Assembly (NCBI RefSeq): GCF_000968685.2
Contig: NZ_LAKD02000001.1
Coordinates: 248,001 to 312,000 of the forward strand
Direction: 5' to 3'
Origin: Streptomyces antioxidans
GTDB lineage: Bacteria > Actinomycetota > Actinomycetes > Streptomycetales > Streptomycetaceae
Length of the DNA stretch: 64,000 nucleotides
A program made the position numbers and the translations under genes. Positions 1-8,529 of this stretch are shown piece by piece (position 1 is the stretch's first letter; every line of letters begins with the position of its first letter). The notes under the pieces were generated by a model. It was not told the origin of the DNA and did not search any database. It saw only the letters and a program-made list of their open reading frames with translations.

Positions 1-712
1 GCACATCGACCATCAGATTCCCGAAGGTCTTGCCCAGCCGGATCATGGTGATGGTCGAGATCATGTTGAGCACCAGCTTCTGGGCCGTGCCCGCCTTCAG
101 CCGGGTCGAGCCGGTGAGCAGCTCCGGCCCCACGATGATCTCGATGCCGTGGTCGGCCGCGGCGGCGAGCGCCGACCCGGTGTTGCAGGACAGCCCGACG
201 GTGAGCGCGCCGCGCCGCCGGGCGTGCTCGACCGCGCCCACGGCGTACGGGGTGCGGCCGGAGGCCGAGACGCCGACCACGGTGTCGTCGGGCCCGATGC
301 CGAGCCGGTCGAGGTCCCCGGCGGCCAGCTCCTCGCTGTCCTCCGCGCCCTCGACCGAGGTCACCATGGCGTCCGGGCCGCCCGCGATCACCCCGATGAC
401 CTGCTCGGGCCGGGTGTTGAAGGTGGGCGGGCACTCGCTCGCGTCGAGTACGCCGAGCCGTCCTGCGGTGCCGGCGCCCGTATAGAGGAGGCGGCCGCCA
501 CGGGACATCCGCTCGGCGATGGCGTCGATGGCGGCGGCGATGCGAGGGAGCTGCCCGGCGACGGCGGTGGGGACGGCGGTGTCCTCCGCGTTCATGATCC
601 GGGCGATCTCGAGGGTTTCGAGCCGGTCGATCTCGGCCAGTTCGGGGCGGAACGCCTCGGTGGTCAGGGTGTCGAGCTGGGCGCGGAGCCGTGCGGAATC
701 GGCGGTAGTCAT
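1..712 (-). CDS. murQ: N-acetylmuramic acid 6-phosphate etherase, 3' end outside window
   Basis: Cleaves the lactyl ether of MurNAc-6-phosphate to give GlcNAc-6-phosphate and D-lactate, in cytoplasmic peptidoglycan recycling. About 237 residues from the start are visible and the C-terminus runs off the window edge. The family signature [18 protein letters not shown] lies near residues 78-95, followed by an SIS sugar-phosphate fold segment ([18 protein letters not shown]). The ATG at 712 opens [20 protein letters not shown], a typical MurQ N-terminus. It lies 123 bp downstream of the RpiR/MurR regulator on the same strand and is probably co-transcribed with it. That intergenic stretch holds only a weak GTCAC/GTGAC inverted repeat. 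Confidence 0.95.
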   Translation of the reverse strand, partial: MTTADSARLRAQLDTLTTEAFRPELAEIDRLETLEIARIMNAEDTAVPTAVAGQLPRIAAAIDAIAERMSRGGRLLYTGAGTAGRLGVLDASECPPTFNTRPEQVIGVIAGGPDAMVTSVEGAEDSEELAAGDLDRLGIGPDDTVVGVSASGRTPYAVGAVEHARRRGALTVGLSCNTGSALAAAADHGIEIIVGPELLTGSTRLKAGTAQKLVLNMISTITMIRLGKTFGNLMVDV

Positions 713-835
713 GGCGAAGCGGCTCTTTCCGGTATGTCAGTGTGAGGGTGGGGGTGACGGTGACGCGGAGGTGCAGTCACCGGGCGAAACAGTGACCGGT
801 ATCGGGGGTGGAGCGCGGGGCGGGACCCGCCGGGC

Positions 836-1750
836 TCAGCGCTGCCCGGGACGCGGATCGTGGCGGTGCGCAAGCGCCTCGTACGACGCGGAGAGCGCGG
901 GCGCCGCCGATTCGTACGTCCGCTGGGCGACCCCTATGAACAGGCAGTCCACCACCAGCAGCTGGCTGGTCCGGCTGGACATGGCCGCCGGGCGCAGCTC
1001 GCTCTCGCGGGCGGTGGAGGTGGTGAGCACCAGGTCCGCGTACTGCGCGACCTCGCCGTTCGGCCGTCCGGTGATCGCGATGGTGGTCGCCCCGTGCTCG
1101 AAGGCCACCCGCAGCGGCTCGATGACGTCCGTCGTGCGCCCGGAGTGGGTGATCGCGATGGCGACGTCGCCGGAGTGCAGCTGGACCGCGTTGGTGACCG
1201 CGAGGTGCGGATCGGCGTGGGCGTGGGCTATCAGCCCGATGCGCAGCAGCTTCTGGGCGAGGTCCTGGCCGACGAGACTGGACGCCCCCGCTCCGTACAC
1301 ATCGATCCGGCGGGCGGCGGCCAGCGCCGAGACGGCCGCCTCGACCTGGCTGGTGTCCAGCCCGGCGGCGGTGTCGGCGAGACACTGCTGCTCCTCCCGC
1401 GCCAGCTTGGTGACCACGTCGGCGATCGGATCGTCCACCGCGATGTCCGCGGTGACGGCCGGGGCCCGGCCCGCGGCCTGCTGGGCGGCGAGCGCGGCGA
1501 GCGCGATGCGCAGATCCCGGTATCCGGGGTAGCCGAGCAGTCGGGAGGTGCGGACGACGGTGGCCTCACTGGTGCCGGTCCGCTCGGCGAGCCCGGTGAC
1601 GGTGAGCGCCGCGCAGCCGGCCGGATCGCCCGCCACGGCGTCGGCGACGCGCTGCATGGAGCGGGTCATGGAGGGCCCTAGGGTGCGGACCTTGGCGGCG
1701 AGGGCGGCCGGGGCGGGTGGTGGGGCGGCATCGGGCTGTGGAGGAGGCAT
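836..1750 (-). CDS. MurR/RpiR family transcriptional regulator
   Basis: A 304-aa regulator with an N-terminal RpiR-type helix-turn-helix (SMQRVADAVAGDPAGCAALT, then RTGTSEATVVRTSRLLGYPG) and a C-terminal SIS domain that would sense a phosphosugar (YGAGASSLVGQDLAQKLLRI; AITHSGRTTDVIEPLRVA). Its neighbour murQ makes MurNAc-6-phosphate or a related ligand the obvious effector; this is inferred from the pairing. I chose the ATG at 1750 because AAGGA stands seven bases before it. The longer GTG start at 1777 has no ribosome-binding site and would lie inside the operator-like repeats. Autoregulation is likely given those repeats just upstream. Confidence 0.9.
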   Translation of the reverse strand: MPPPQPDAAPPPAPAALAAKVRTLGPSMTRSMQRVADAVAGDPAGCAALTVTGLAERTGTSEATVVRTSRLLGYPGYRDLRIALAALAAQQAAGRAPAVTADIAVDDPIADVVTKLAREEQQCLADTAAGLDTSQVEAAVSALAAARRIDVYGAGASSLVGQDLAQKLLRIGLIAHAHADPHLAVTNAVQLHSGDVAIAITHSGRTTDVIEPLRVAFEHGATTIAITGRPNGEVAQYADLVLTTSTARESELRPAAMSSRTSQLLVVDCLFIGVAQRTYESAAPALSASYEALAHRHDPRPGQR

Positions 1751-1793
1751 GAAAGTTTCCTTCAGGTGGCTACTCACTTATGAAAACTATTTC
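1750..1793. promoter_or_regulatory. Candidate RpiR/MurR operator pair
   Basis: Two inverted repeats with GAAA/TTTC half sites lie directly upstream of the RpiR gene: GAAAGTTTC at 1751-1759 (inside TGAAAGTTTCCTTCA, 1750-1764) and GAAAACTATTTC at 1782-1793. RpiR-family sites often have this form. The local A+T content is well above the surroundings. Binding by the adjacent regulator is inferred. Confidence 0.5.
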
Positions 1794-1870
1794 CGGCCAC
1801 GGTGTCCGTCAACCCTCAGGACGAGGAAGCGAAGAGGCGCTGGGAGGAAGCAAAGGTGACAATGGGACCC

Positions 1871-2227
1871 ATGAAGCTCGAACAGGCACTGCACGCGGCC
1901 CGCGCCCTCGTCCTGGCCGACCTCGCGGCGGGGGAGGTCGCCCGCGCCGACATCGTCTCGCTGGTCGAAGACGCGATCGCGCACCGGCGTTGGTGGGTCG
2001 AGCAGTGGCCGGAGGGCGTCGCGTACGTGGCCGGTCTGGTTGCCCAGGACGTCCAGGACGCCCTGCTGGAACGGTACGGCCGATGGCCGCTGTGCCCCGT
2101 CTGCACTCAGGGCGGCGATCTCCACGCCCTCGATGTGGAGCCCGAGTTGGGCCCCGACCCGCACTGGGTCTGCGGCAAGACGGCGGTCGCGGTGGCGCCC
2201 GTGGGATCGCTCGGCACCACCCTCTGA
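1871..2227 (+). CDS. Hypothetical protein with CPVC motif
   Basis: A 118-aa cytoplasmic protein. The first part is mostly helical (MKLEQALHAARALVLADLAA). A CPVC motif and a later single Cys (PHWVCGK) could form a small metal site, though only three cysteines are visible. I favour the ATG at 1871 because AAAGGTGAC ends ten bases before it; the ATG at 1862 sits too close to that site. The stop overlaps the next start (TGATG), so the two genes are translationally coupled. It is divergent from the RpiR gene. I do not recognise a function. Confidence 0.75.
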   Translation: MKLEQALHAARALVLADLAAGEVARADIVSLVEDAIAHRRWWVEQWPEGVAYVAGLVAQDVQDALLERYGRWPLCPVCTQGGDLHALDVEPELGPDPHWVCGKTAVAVAPVGSLGTTL

Positions 2228-2514
2228 TGGCCGTCCTGATCGACCCGCCCTCGTGGCCGGGCCACGGCCGCCTGTGGTCCCACCTCGTCAGCGATGTCTC
2301 CTACGCCGAGCTCCACGCCTTCGCCGCCCGCATCGGCGCCCCGCGGCGGGGCTTCGACCGAGACCACTACGACGTGCCGAGCGAGCTGTACGCGACGGCG
2401 GTGCGGGAGGGCGCGGAGGAGGTCGGCAGCAAGGAACTCCTCCGCCGTCTCAAGGCCGCGGGCCTCCGCCGCCCCAAGCGGGCCGCGGGCCGCACGGCAC
2501 GGTCCGGCTCCTAG
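2227..2514 (+). CDS. DUF4031 domain protein
   Basis: A 95-aa protein beginning MAVLIDPPSWPGHGRLWSHL, with HAFAARIGAPRRGFDRDHYD further on. This WPGHGRLW...SHLVSD...DHYDVP pattern is that of DUF4031, whose function is unknown. The ATG at 2227 overlaps the preceding stop by one base. The C-terminus is Arg/Ala-rich. The last codons contain a 7-bp tandem duplication, GCTCCTA twice, that spans the TAG stop. Confidence 0.8.
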   Translation: MAVLIDPPSWPGHGRLWSHLVSDVSYAELHAFAARIGAPRRGFDRDHYDVPSELYATAVREGAEEVGSKELLRRLKAAGLRRPKRAAGRTARSGS

Positions 2515-2518
2515 CTCC

Positions 2519-2560
2519 TACGGTTCGATCGGGCCGATCTACGGTTCGATCAGGCCGACG
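2519..2560. repeat. 21-bp tandem duplication of the response-regulator gene end
   Basis: Two 21-bp copies, 2519-2539 and 2540-2560, share TACGGTTCGATC then GGCCGA. The right copy is the last codons of the response regulator (minus strand). The left copy lies just past its stop and would again encode IGPIEP and a stop. Confidence 0.85.
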
Positions 2561-3204
2561 CGGATGGCGTAACGGGCCAGCTCCAGCCGGTCCTTCAGGC
2601 CGAGTTTCTGCAGCAGGTTGGCGCGGTGGCGCTCGACGGTCTTCACGCTGATGACGAGCAGGTCGGCGATCTGCTGTGAGCTGTGCCCCTCGGCCACGAG
2701 CTTGAGGATCTCCTCCTCACGGCTGGTGATGGGCCGTCCGGGGATGCTCTCGCCCTCCTGGAGGCGGCCCAGATAGTCGCGGATGAGCGCGTTGACGGCG
2801 CCGGGATAGAGGAATGGTTCGCCGCGCATGGTGGCCCGGCAGGCCTCGACGAGATCGCGGTCGGCGACGGACTTCAGGACGTAGCCGGAGGCGCCCGCCG
2901 CCAGCGCCTCGAAGAAGTACTGCTCGTTGTCGTACATGGTCAGGATGAGGATCCGCGTCTCCGGCTGGCTGCGGGCCAGTTCCCTGGCGGCCTGGAGACC
3001 GGTCATACGGGGCATGGCGATGTCGAGGATCGCGAGGTCCGGCCGGTGGGCGCGGGCGGCCTCGATGGCCTCGGCGCCGTCTCCGGCCTCGGCGACGACG
3101 GTGAGGTCGGGTTCGCCCTCGAGGATGAGGCGGACCCCGCGGCGGACCAGGGCGTGGTCGTCGGCGAGGAGGATACGGGTTTCGGTCGCCTCGGGCATGG
3201 TCAC
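2539..3204 (-). CDS. NarL/FixJ-type response regulator
   Basis: A 221-aa two-domain response regulator. Receiver domain: acidic pair D15/D16 in ILLADDHALV, phospho-acceptor D61 in ILDIAMPRMTG, conserved K111 in YVLKSVADR. The C-terminal LuxR helix-turn-helix reads ITSREEEILKLVAEGHSSQQ, then IADLLVISVKTVERHRANLL. It overlaps the start of its kinase-partner gene's end by 4 bp (ATGA), so the kinase is translated first and the pair is coupled. Target genes are unknown; the divergent DUF3040 gene is one candidate. Confidence 0.95.
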   Translation of the reverse strand: MTMPEATETRILLADDHALVRRGVRLILEGEPDLTVVAEAGDGAEAIEAARAHRPDLAILDIAMPRMTGLQAARELARSQPETRILILTMYDNEQYFFEALAAGASGYVLKSVADRDLVEACRATMRGEPFLYPGAVNALIRDYLGRLQEGESIPGRPITSREEEILKLVAEGHSSQQIADLLVISVKTVERHRANLLQKLGLKDRLELARYAIRVGLIEP

Positions 3205-4148
3205 TGGCTCCGGTGGGGGACGGGGACGGTCAGGTGTACGTCGGTGCCGCCGCCCGGAGCGGACCCGAGGTCGAGTGCGGCGCCGATCAGCAGGGCCCTC
3301 TCGCGCATGCCCCGGATGCCCGCGCCCTCGGCGGCGTCGCCCAGGCCCCGGCCGTCGTCGTGGACGCGCAGTTCGACGCCCTCCGGGCCGCGGATGAGGG
3401 CGAGTTCCGCGCGGTGGGCGGCGGCGTGGCGCGCGGCGTTGGTCAGGCTCTCCTGGGCGACGCGGTAGATGACGAGTTCGGTCTCCGCCCCCAGCGGCGG
3501 GAGATCGGCGGCGATGCGGTGGTGCACGACCAGGGTGGCACCGGTGAACTCGTTGGTGAGGGCCTTGAGGGCGCTGGTCAGTCCCAGCTCCTCGAGAACG
3601 CCGGGGCGCAGCCGCCGCGCGATGCGGCGGATCTCGTCCAGGCTGCTCCGGGTGGTCTCCTGGACCTGGTGCAGATCCTCGCGGAGATCCGGTGGCGCGT
3701 GGCCCGCGGCCCGGTTGAGTTCGAGCAGGACGGCCGTAAGGCTCTGACCGACCTCGTCGTGGAGTTCCTGGGCGATCCGATGACGCTCCGACTCCTGGGC
3801 GGACAGGGCGCGGGCGGCGCTGGTGGCGCGCTCGGCCTCGAGCCGGTCGAGCATCGCGTTGAACGTCGTGATCAGCTCCGCGACCTCACCGCGCCCGCCC
3901 ACGGCGGGCCGCTGTCCGGGGCGCAGCAGATCGATGGTGGTCATGGCGCGGGTGAGCCGCTGGAGCGGGACGAGGCCGATGCGCAGCAGCAGACCATTGG
4001 CGGTCAGCATCACGCCCAGCCCTCCGGTGAGGACGGCGGCCTCGGTGAGCAGCACCGGGGTGGAGACCGTGACCGGCCCGAGCAGCAGCGCGGTGGCGAT
4101 GATCAGCACCACGGCGTTGAGCAGGAAGATCCGCCAGAACAAGGACAT
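3201..4148 (-). CDS. Sensor histidine kinase (HisKA_3)
   Basis: A 315-aa membrane kinase. Two N-terminal transmembrane helices (about residues 5-25 and 33-58) leave almost no extracellular loop, so it probably senses a membrane or intracellular cue. A HAMP-like linker follows. The dimerisation box ERHRIAQELHDEVGQSL contains phospho-acceptor H130. The ATPase domain shows YRVAQESLTNAARHA (N box) and VHDDGRGLGDA (G1). Partner of the overlapping response regulator. Confidence 0.95.
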   Translation of the reverse strand: MSLFWRIFLLNAVVLIIATALLLGPVTVSTPVLLTEAAVLTGGLGVMLTANGLLLRIGLVPLQRLTRAMTTIDLLRPGQRPAVGGRGEVAELITTFNAMLDRLEAERATSAARALSAQESERHRIAQELHDEVGQSLTAVLLELNRAAGHAPPDLREDLHQVQETTRSSLDEIRRIARRLRPGVLEELGLTSALKALTNEFTGATLVVHHRIAADLPPLGAETELVIYRVAQESLTNAARHAAAHRAELALIRGPEGVELRVHDDGRGLGDAAEGAGIRGMRERALLIGAALDLGSAPGGGTDVHLTVPVPHRSQ

Positions 4149-4275
4149 CGTGTGCCGTCTGCTCCTCTTGGCGGGGTGGGGTGGGGGAGTGGTGGCTCGC
4201 CAGCCGTCTCTTCTCTATCACTCGCGGCCGTTGTCCCGGCCGGAGGAAGGGGCGGGGCGGGGACGGTGTCGGGAT

Positions 4276-4297
4276 GGGCGCCGGGGTGGGCGCGGGG
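4276..4297 (+). other. G-quadruplex-capable run between divergent genes
   Basis: Four G runs (4276-4278, 4283-4286, 4288-4290, 4294-4297) separated by loops of 4, 1 and 3 bases, followed by more G-rich sequence to about 4331. It lies in the 284-bp gap between the kinase and DUF3040 genes. I see no clear promoter elements in that gap. Confidence 0.45.
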
Positions 4298-4432
4298 ACG
4301 GGCGCCGGTATGGGGGGCGGTATGGGGGTCGCCCACCGGCGCAGATGGGTGTCGGCCCCGATGGTGGGGCGCGTGGCCGGTGTGTGACCGTGATAGTGAC
4401 GCCGTTCAGACCCATCCGTGGGAGGAGCAGCG

Positions 4433-4768
4433 ATGGCAGCGCCCGGAGACACCCAGCTGCACGAACTCGAGGAGCGGATGGCGCGGAGTGACCCGCGCTT
4501 CGCCCGTGGCCTGGGAGAGGGACGGCCCCGCCGTCCCCGGGAGTACCGGCATGGACCGGCGTGGGCGCTGCTCGCCGTCTCACTGGCGATGCAGGTGGTC
4601 GGCATGCTGCTGCCGCAGGGTCTGCTCCTCGCGGCGGGCCTGGTCGTGGCGGGCATCGCGGCACACCTGTTCGTATCCCCGCCCGGGCTCCGGCGGTCCG
4701 GCGAGCCGTGGTGGCGGCTGCCGCACTCCCGGCACGGCACGGGTGGGCCCAGGCCGAGGCACGGATGA
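4433..4768 (+). CDS. DUF3040 membrane protein
   Basis: A 111-aa protein. The N-terminus LHELEERMARSDPRFARGLG matches DUF3040, a small actinobacterial family that starts with an acidic helix and has two membrane helices. Here the helices span about residues 46-61 (ALLAVSLAMQVVGMLLP) and 64-80 (LLLAAGLVVAGIAAHLF). The ATG at 4433 follows GGAGGAGCAGCG. It is divergent from the two-component system. Function unknown. Confidence 0.85.
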   Translation: MAAPGDTQLHELEERMARSDPRFARGLGEGRPRRPREYRHGPAWALLAVSLAMQVVGMLLPQGLLLAAGLVVAGIAAHLFVSPPGLRRSGEPWWRLPHSRHGTGGPRPRHG

Positions 4769-4941
4769 GTCCGGGCCGTAAGCGCGCCCGACACCGGGCC
4801 GGTGGGTGACCGAACCCGCGCCGAACGACGGTGTGCCCTGTGACGAGGGGTGACGTTCCCTTCGCCGCGAGCTGACATGCCCTCGGACCGCGGCACCCCG
4901 GCCCGTCCCCGCTGACGAAGCCGAAGACGTCGACGACGCTC

Positions 4942-4986
4942 ACGAAGCCGACGAAGCCGACGAAGCCGACGAAGCCGACGAAGCCG
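4942..4986. repeat. Five perfect 9-bp tandem repeats
   Basis: ACGAAGCCG is repeated five times without mismatch, flanked by degenerate GAAGAC/GACGAC copies from 4913 to 5030. It fills most of the gap before the antiporter gene. No convincing reading frame crosses it: plus frames contain stops. The minus-frame VGFVGF... translation is only a by-product of the repeat. Confidence 0.9.
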
Positions 4987-5038
4987 AAGACACCGAAGAC
5001 ACCGACGACGCCGATCAAGCAGACGAAGGTGGTGACCC

Positions 5039-6415
5039 GTGGGACATGCCGACACTCTGCTCGCTCTGGGCGGTGCCTTCCTGGCCGCAGCTGTCCTCGC
5101 CCGCCTCGGCAGCCGGATCGGGCTGCCGACCATTCCGCTGTTCATGCTCGCCGGGATCCTGTTGGGCCCGCACACCCCCGGCCTGGTCCTGGTCGATGAC
5201 GCGCGCGACTTCGAGATGCTCTCGGCCCTCGGGCTGGTGCTGCTGCTGTTCTACCTGGGGCTGGAGTTCCACCTCGACGACCTCCGGAGCGGCGGTCGGC
5301 GCCTGCTGGCCGCGGGCGGGATCTACCTGCTGCTGAACGTCGGCGCGGGCCTCGGGTTCGGGTTCGCCCTTGGCTGGGGCGCCCGGGAGGCGCTGGTGCT
5401 CGCGGGCGTCCTGGGCATCTCGTCCTCCGCGATCGTCACCAAGATCCTGATCGACCTGGGCCGTATCGCCCGCCCGGAGACGCGGCTGATCCTGGGCGTC
5501 ATCGTGGTGGAGGACATCTTCCTCGCGCTCTACCTCGCCGCGCTCCAGCCCGTCATCAGCGGTGCCGAGGGCATCCAGGAGACGGTACTTCAGGCGGGCA
5601 AGGCGTTCGGGTTCCTGCTGGCGCTGGCGGTCGCGGCCCGCTACGGCACCCGGCTGATCGGGCGTCTGATCTCGGTCCGCGACAACGAACTGCTGGTCAT
5701 CACCTTCCTCGGCACCGCGGTCCTGGTGGCCGGAGTCTCCGAAGTCCTCGGGGTCGCCGACGCCATCGGCGCCTTCATGGCCGGGCTGATCCTGGCGGGA
5801 ACCCGTTCCGGTCCGCGGATCCGCGAACTGGTGCACCCGCTGCGCGACGCCTTCGCGGCCATCTTCTTCTTCGCCTTCGGGCTGGCGATCGACCCCGGCG
5901 ACATCGCGTCCGTCGCCGCCCCGGTGGCCGCCGCCGCGGCGCTGACCATCGTCATGAACGTGATCGCCGGACTGCTTGTGGCGCGCCTCTACCGTTACGG
6001 CCCCGAGCACGCCGCGGACATCGCCACCACGCTTCTGGCGCGCGGGGAGTTCGCCCTGGTCCTGGCCGCCCTGGCCACCAGTGCCGGGCTCGACGCCAGG
6101 CTGGCGCCGTTCATCGCCGGTTACGTCCTGGTCCTCGCCGTCCTCGGCCCCGTCGTCGCCGGACGCGCGCACCTGCTGGCCCGCGCGCTGCGGTCGGTGC
6201 GCATGCGTACGGCCCCGCCCGACGGCGGACCGGACCCCGCCGCCGCTGGCACCGCCCCGGCACCGGAGTCCCCCGAGGCCAGCGGCTCCGAGACCGCCGG
6301 TGCCGGATCCCGGCCCATGTCAACGGCGCCGGTGTCATCGGTACCCATGACATCGGCACCACCGGCACCGGTGTCCTCCGTGCGGATGTCCGCCACGGAG
6401 GAGGCGGAACGGTGA
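5039..6415 (+). CDS. Kef-type cation:proton antiporter
   Basis: A 458-aa membrane antiporter of the CPA2/Kef family that would exchange K+ or Na+ for H+. About 12 membrane helices fill residues 1-385, starting GHADTLLALGGAFLAAAVLA. Family landmarks are LSALGLVLLLFYLGLEF, GISSSAIVTKILIDLGR and ATTLLARGEFALVLAALA. The roughly 75-residue cytoplasmic tail is Pro/Ala/Ser-rich with repeats and has no RCK/TrkA-N domain. The GTG start at 5039 follows GGTGGTGACCC. Family members are often preceded by a small TrkA-C regulatory subunit gene; here that place holds only tandem repeats. Confidence 0.9.
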   Translation: MGHADTLLALGGAFLAAAVLARLGSRIGLPTIPLFMLAGILLGPHTPGLVLVDDARDFEMLSALGLVLLLFYLGLEFHLDDLRSGGRRLLAAGGIYLLLNVGAGLGFGFALGWGAREALVLAGVLGISSSAIVTKILIDLGRIARPETRLILGVIVVEDIFLALYLAALQPVISGAEGIQETVLQAGKAFGFLLALAVAARYGTRLIGRLISVRDNELLVITFLGTAVLVAGVSEVLGVADAIGAFMAGLILAGTRSGPRIRELVHPLRDAFAAIFFFAFGLAIDPGDIASVAAPVAAAAALTIVMNVIAGLLVARLYRYGPEHAADIATTLLARGEFALVLAALATSAGLDARLAPFIAGYVLVLAVLGPVVAGRAHLLARALRSVRMRTAPPDGGPDPAAAGTAPAPESPEASGSETAGAGSRPMSTAPVSSVPMTSAPPAPVSSVRMSATEEAER

Positions 6416-6471
6416 CACCGGGCCGAGGCGGGAGAGCGCCCGCCCCCGCGCACCCCCGCGCCCGGACCCCG

Positions 6472-7809
6472 CTACCGCGTCTCCGTTGAGCGTTGTGACG
6501 TCTGGGACTCCGGGTCGTACGAGGCGGCAGGTGGCGAGGACGCGATGACGCGCGAGGCGCCCGCCGCGCGGTGCAGCCGCATCGCGCCCACCGTCGTCAC
6601 CGCGCCCGTACCGGCGAGGGCCGCGCCCGTCCAGGCGACGGCCGGGTAGCCCCAGCCCGCGTCGATGACGAGGCCGCCGAGCCATGGGCCCACCGTGTTG
6701 CCGATGTTGAAGGCGGAGGTGTTCGTGGCGCCCGCGAGCGTGGGCGCGGCGTTGGCGAGGTTGAACATCCGGGCGTTGAGCGCGGGCGCGGTGAAGAAGG
6801 CGGTGAAGCCGAGCATCAGCGCCAGGCTCACGGCCGCGACCGCGCTGTGCGCGGTCAGCGCCAGCGCGCTCAGCACGACCGTCGAGGCGACGATGCCCCA
6901 GAACATCGTGCCGAACAGGTGCGCGTCCGCGATCCGCCCGCCGATCACCGTACCCAGCAGCGCGCCGACCCCGAACAGCGCGAGCACGGTCGGCACCCAG
7001 CCCTCGTCCAGCCCCGCCACATCCGTCAGCAGCGGCCCGAGGTAGGAGAACAGGCAGAAGACCGCGCCACCGCTCAGCGCGGTGGCGGCCAGCGCCAGCC
7101 ACACCTGCCGGTCGCGGTAGATGCGCAACTCGGTCCGCAGCCGCGGCTGGTCGTCCCCGGTCGGCACCTCCGTACGCGGTACGAGTGCGACGACCCCGAT
7201 CAGCCCGAGCGCCGAGAGACCGGCCACCGCCCAGAAGGCGGCCCGCCACCCGGCGTGCTGCCCGAGGAACGCCCCGGCAGGGACCCCCGCGATGTTCGCG
7301 ATGCTCAGCCCGCCGACCATCACCGCCATCGCCGTGGCCCGCGCGTTCACCGGTACCAGCGACACCGCCACCGCGGCGCCCACGGCCCAGAATCCGGCGC
7401 ACGCGAGCGCGCTCACCACCCGGGACGCGAACAGCACCCCGTACGAAGGCGCCAACGCCCCCGCGATCTGGCCGAGCCCGAACACCGCCAGCAGCGCCAT
7501 CAGCGTCGTGCGCCGCGGCAGCCGCAGCGTGGCCGCCGCCAGCACCGGCGCCCCGACCACCATCCCGATCGCGAAGGCCGATATCAGCAGCCCGGCCGTG
7601 GGGATCGACACCCCCATGTCCCGCGCGACGGGTTGCAGCAGCCCCGACAGCATGAACTCGGAGGTACCGAGCGCGAACACGGACAGCCCGAGGACATAGA
7701 CGGCCAGGGGCATGCGGGAGCGAGCGGAATCCGCTGGGGAGGACGAGGGCACGTTGGGCTCAACACCATGCGACGGCCCCCGCATTCCTGCAGGTCGGTC
7801 GCTACGCAC
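6472..7809 (-). CDS. Cmx/CmrA-type MFS drug exporter
   Basis: A major-facilitator exporter with 12 predicted membrane helices. The segment MPLAVYVLGLSVFALGTSEF and the later SALACAGFWAVGAAVAVSLV closely resemble the Cmx/CmrA chloramphenicol efflux group; the actual substrate is not shown. The GTG at 7809 (445 aa) has GGAG seven bases before it and overlaps the upstream gene by 8 bp, so coupling is plausible. ATGs at 7785 and 7713 are alternatives; the latter begins exactly at the family's usual MPLAVYVLG. The C-terminal 25 residues are Ser/Thr-rich and cytoplasmic. Confidence 0.88.
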   Translation of the reverse strand: MRSDRPAGMRGPSHGVEPNVPSSSPADSARSRMPLAVYVLGLSVFALGTSEFMLSGLLQPVARDMGVSIPTAGLLISAFAIGMVVGAPVLAAATLRLPRRTTLMALLAVFGLGQIAGALAPSYGVLFASRVVSALACAGFWAVGAAVAVSLVPVNARATAMAVMVGGLSIANIAGVPAGAFLGQHAGWRAAFWAVAGLSALGLIGVVALVPRTEVPTGDDQPRLRTELRIYRDRQVWLALAATALSGGAVFCLFSYLGPLLTDVAGLDEGWVPTVLALFGVGALLGTVIGGRIADAHLFGTMFWGIVASTVVLSALALTAHSAVAAVSLALMLGFTAFFTAPALNARMFNLANAAPTLAGATNTSAFNIGNTVGPWLGGLVIDAGWGYPAVAWTGAALAGTGAVTTVGAMRLHRAAGASRVIASSPPAASYDPESQTSQRSTETR

Positions 7810-8473
7810 TGAGCAGCTCCAGTTCCGTGGCCAGGTTGTGGCGGGCGGCGGCCTCCCAGCGGTCGTGGCCGATGGGTGTGCGGAACAGCCGGGACAGCCC
7901 CAGCAACTGGCGGAGGACGGTCGCGCGGCCCTCGCGGAAGGCGTCGTCGGGGACGAATCCGTACTCCTCGCGGACTGCCGCCGCGTAGGCGCCGTAGTCC
8001 TCGGGGGAGCCCGCCAGGACGGCGAGGTCGGCGTCGCAGAGGACCTTGCCGTTGGTGTCGCCCTCGGCGGGGTCGTGGTCGGTGGTGAGGCGGACGAGGC
8101 GGGCGGTTTCGGTCACCCGGCGGGCCGGGACGGCGGCCTCGGTGAGGGCACGCTCGGCGAGGCGGGCGCTGCGTTCCTCGTTGGTGGAGCGGTCGGGGAG
8201 GTAGACGGCGTCGTGGAACCAGGCGGCCAGGCGGATCGCGGCGGGGTCGGGGGCCTGGACGTGGGGAAGCAGCTCGTCCACCCGGTCCAGGACCGCGAGC
8301 AGGTGATCGGTGGTGTGGTAGCGGCGTTGGGGCTCGGCCCAGCGGGCCAGGAGGTCTTCGCCGTAGGGGACGGGGCACGGGGCCGTGGCGGCGCGGGCGC
8401 TGGTGAGGAGGTCCGTCCAGCGGGTGAGCAGCGCGTCATGGGCCGGATGGCGGGCGGGTGCGGGTACGGGCAT
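7802..8473 (-). CDS. HD-domain phosphohydrolase-like protein
   Basis: A 223-aa protein with metal-site motifs of the HD superfamily: H in RRYHTTDHLLAVLDRV, the HD pair in AAWFHDAVY, and D in LCDADLAVLAG. Family members are metal-dependent phosphohydrolases, often on nucleotides; the substrate here is unknown. It overlaps the exporter gene downstream. The start at 8473 gives MPVPAPARHPAHD. It is divergent from cutC, with only 56 bp between starts, so the promoters probably overlap. Confidence 0.85.
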   Translation of the reverse strand: MPVPAPARHPAHDALLTRWTDLLTSARAATAPCPVPYGEDLLARWAEPQRRYHTTDHLLAVLDRVDELLPHVQAPDPAAIRLAAWFHDAVYLPDRSTNEERSARLAERALTEAAVPARRVTETARLVRLTTDHDPAEGDTNGKVLCDADLAVLAGSPEDYGAYAAAVREEYGFVPDDAFREGRATVLRQLLGLSRLFRTPIGHDRWEAAARHNLATELELLSA

Positions 8474-8529
8474 GGGCCAATTGTGGGGTAGCGGTTTGCC
8501 CTCTTGTGCGGTGTGGCAAGCTGTCGTGC

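Noticed and set aside
4218..5018. Minus-strand frame starting with VGFVGF hydrophobic repeats
   Set aside because: The hydrophobic stretch is only the 9-bp repeat read backwards; the frame then runs antisense to the DUF3040 gene.
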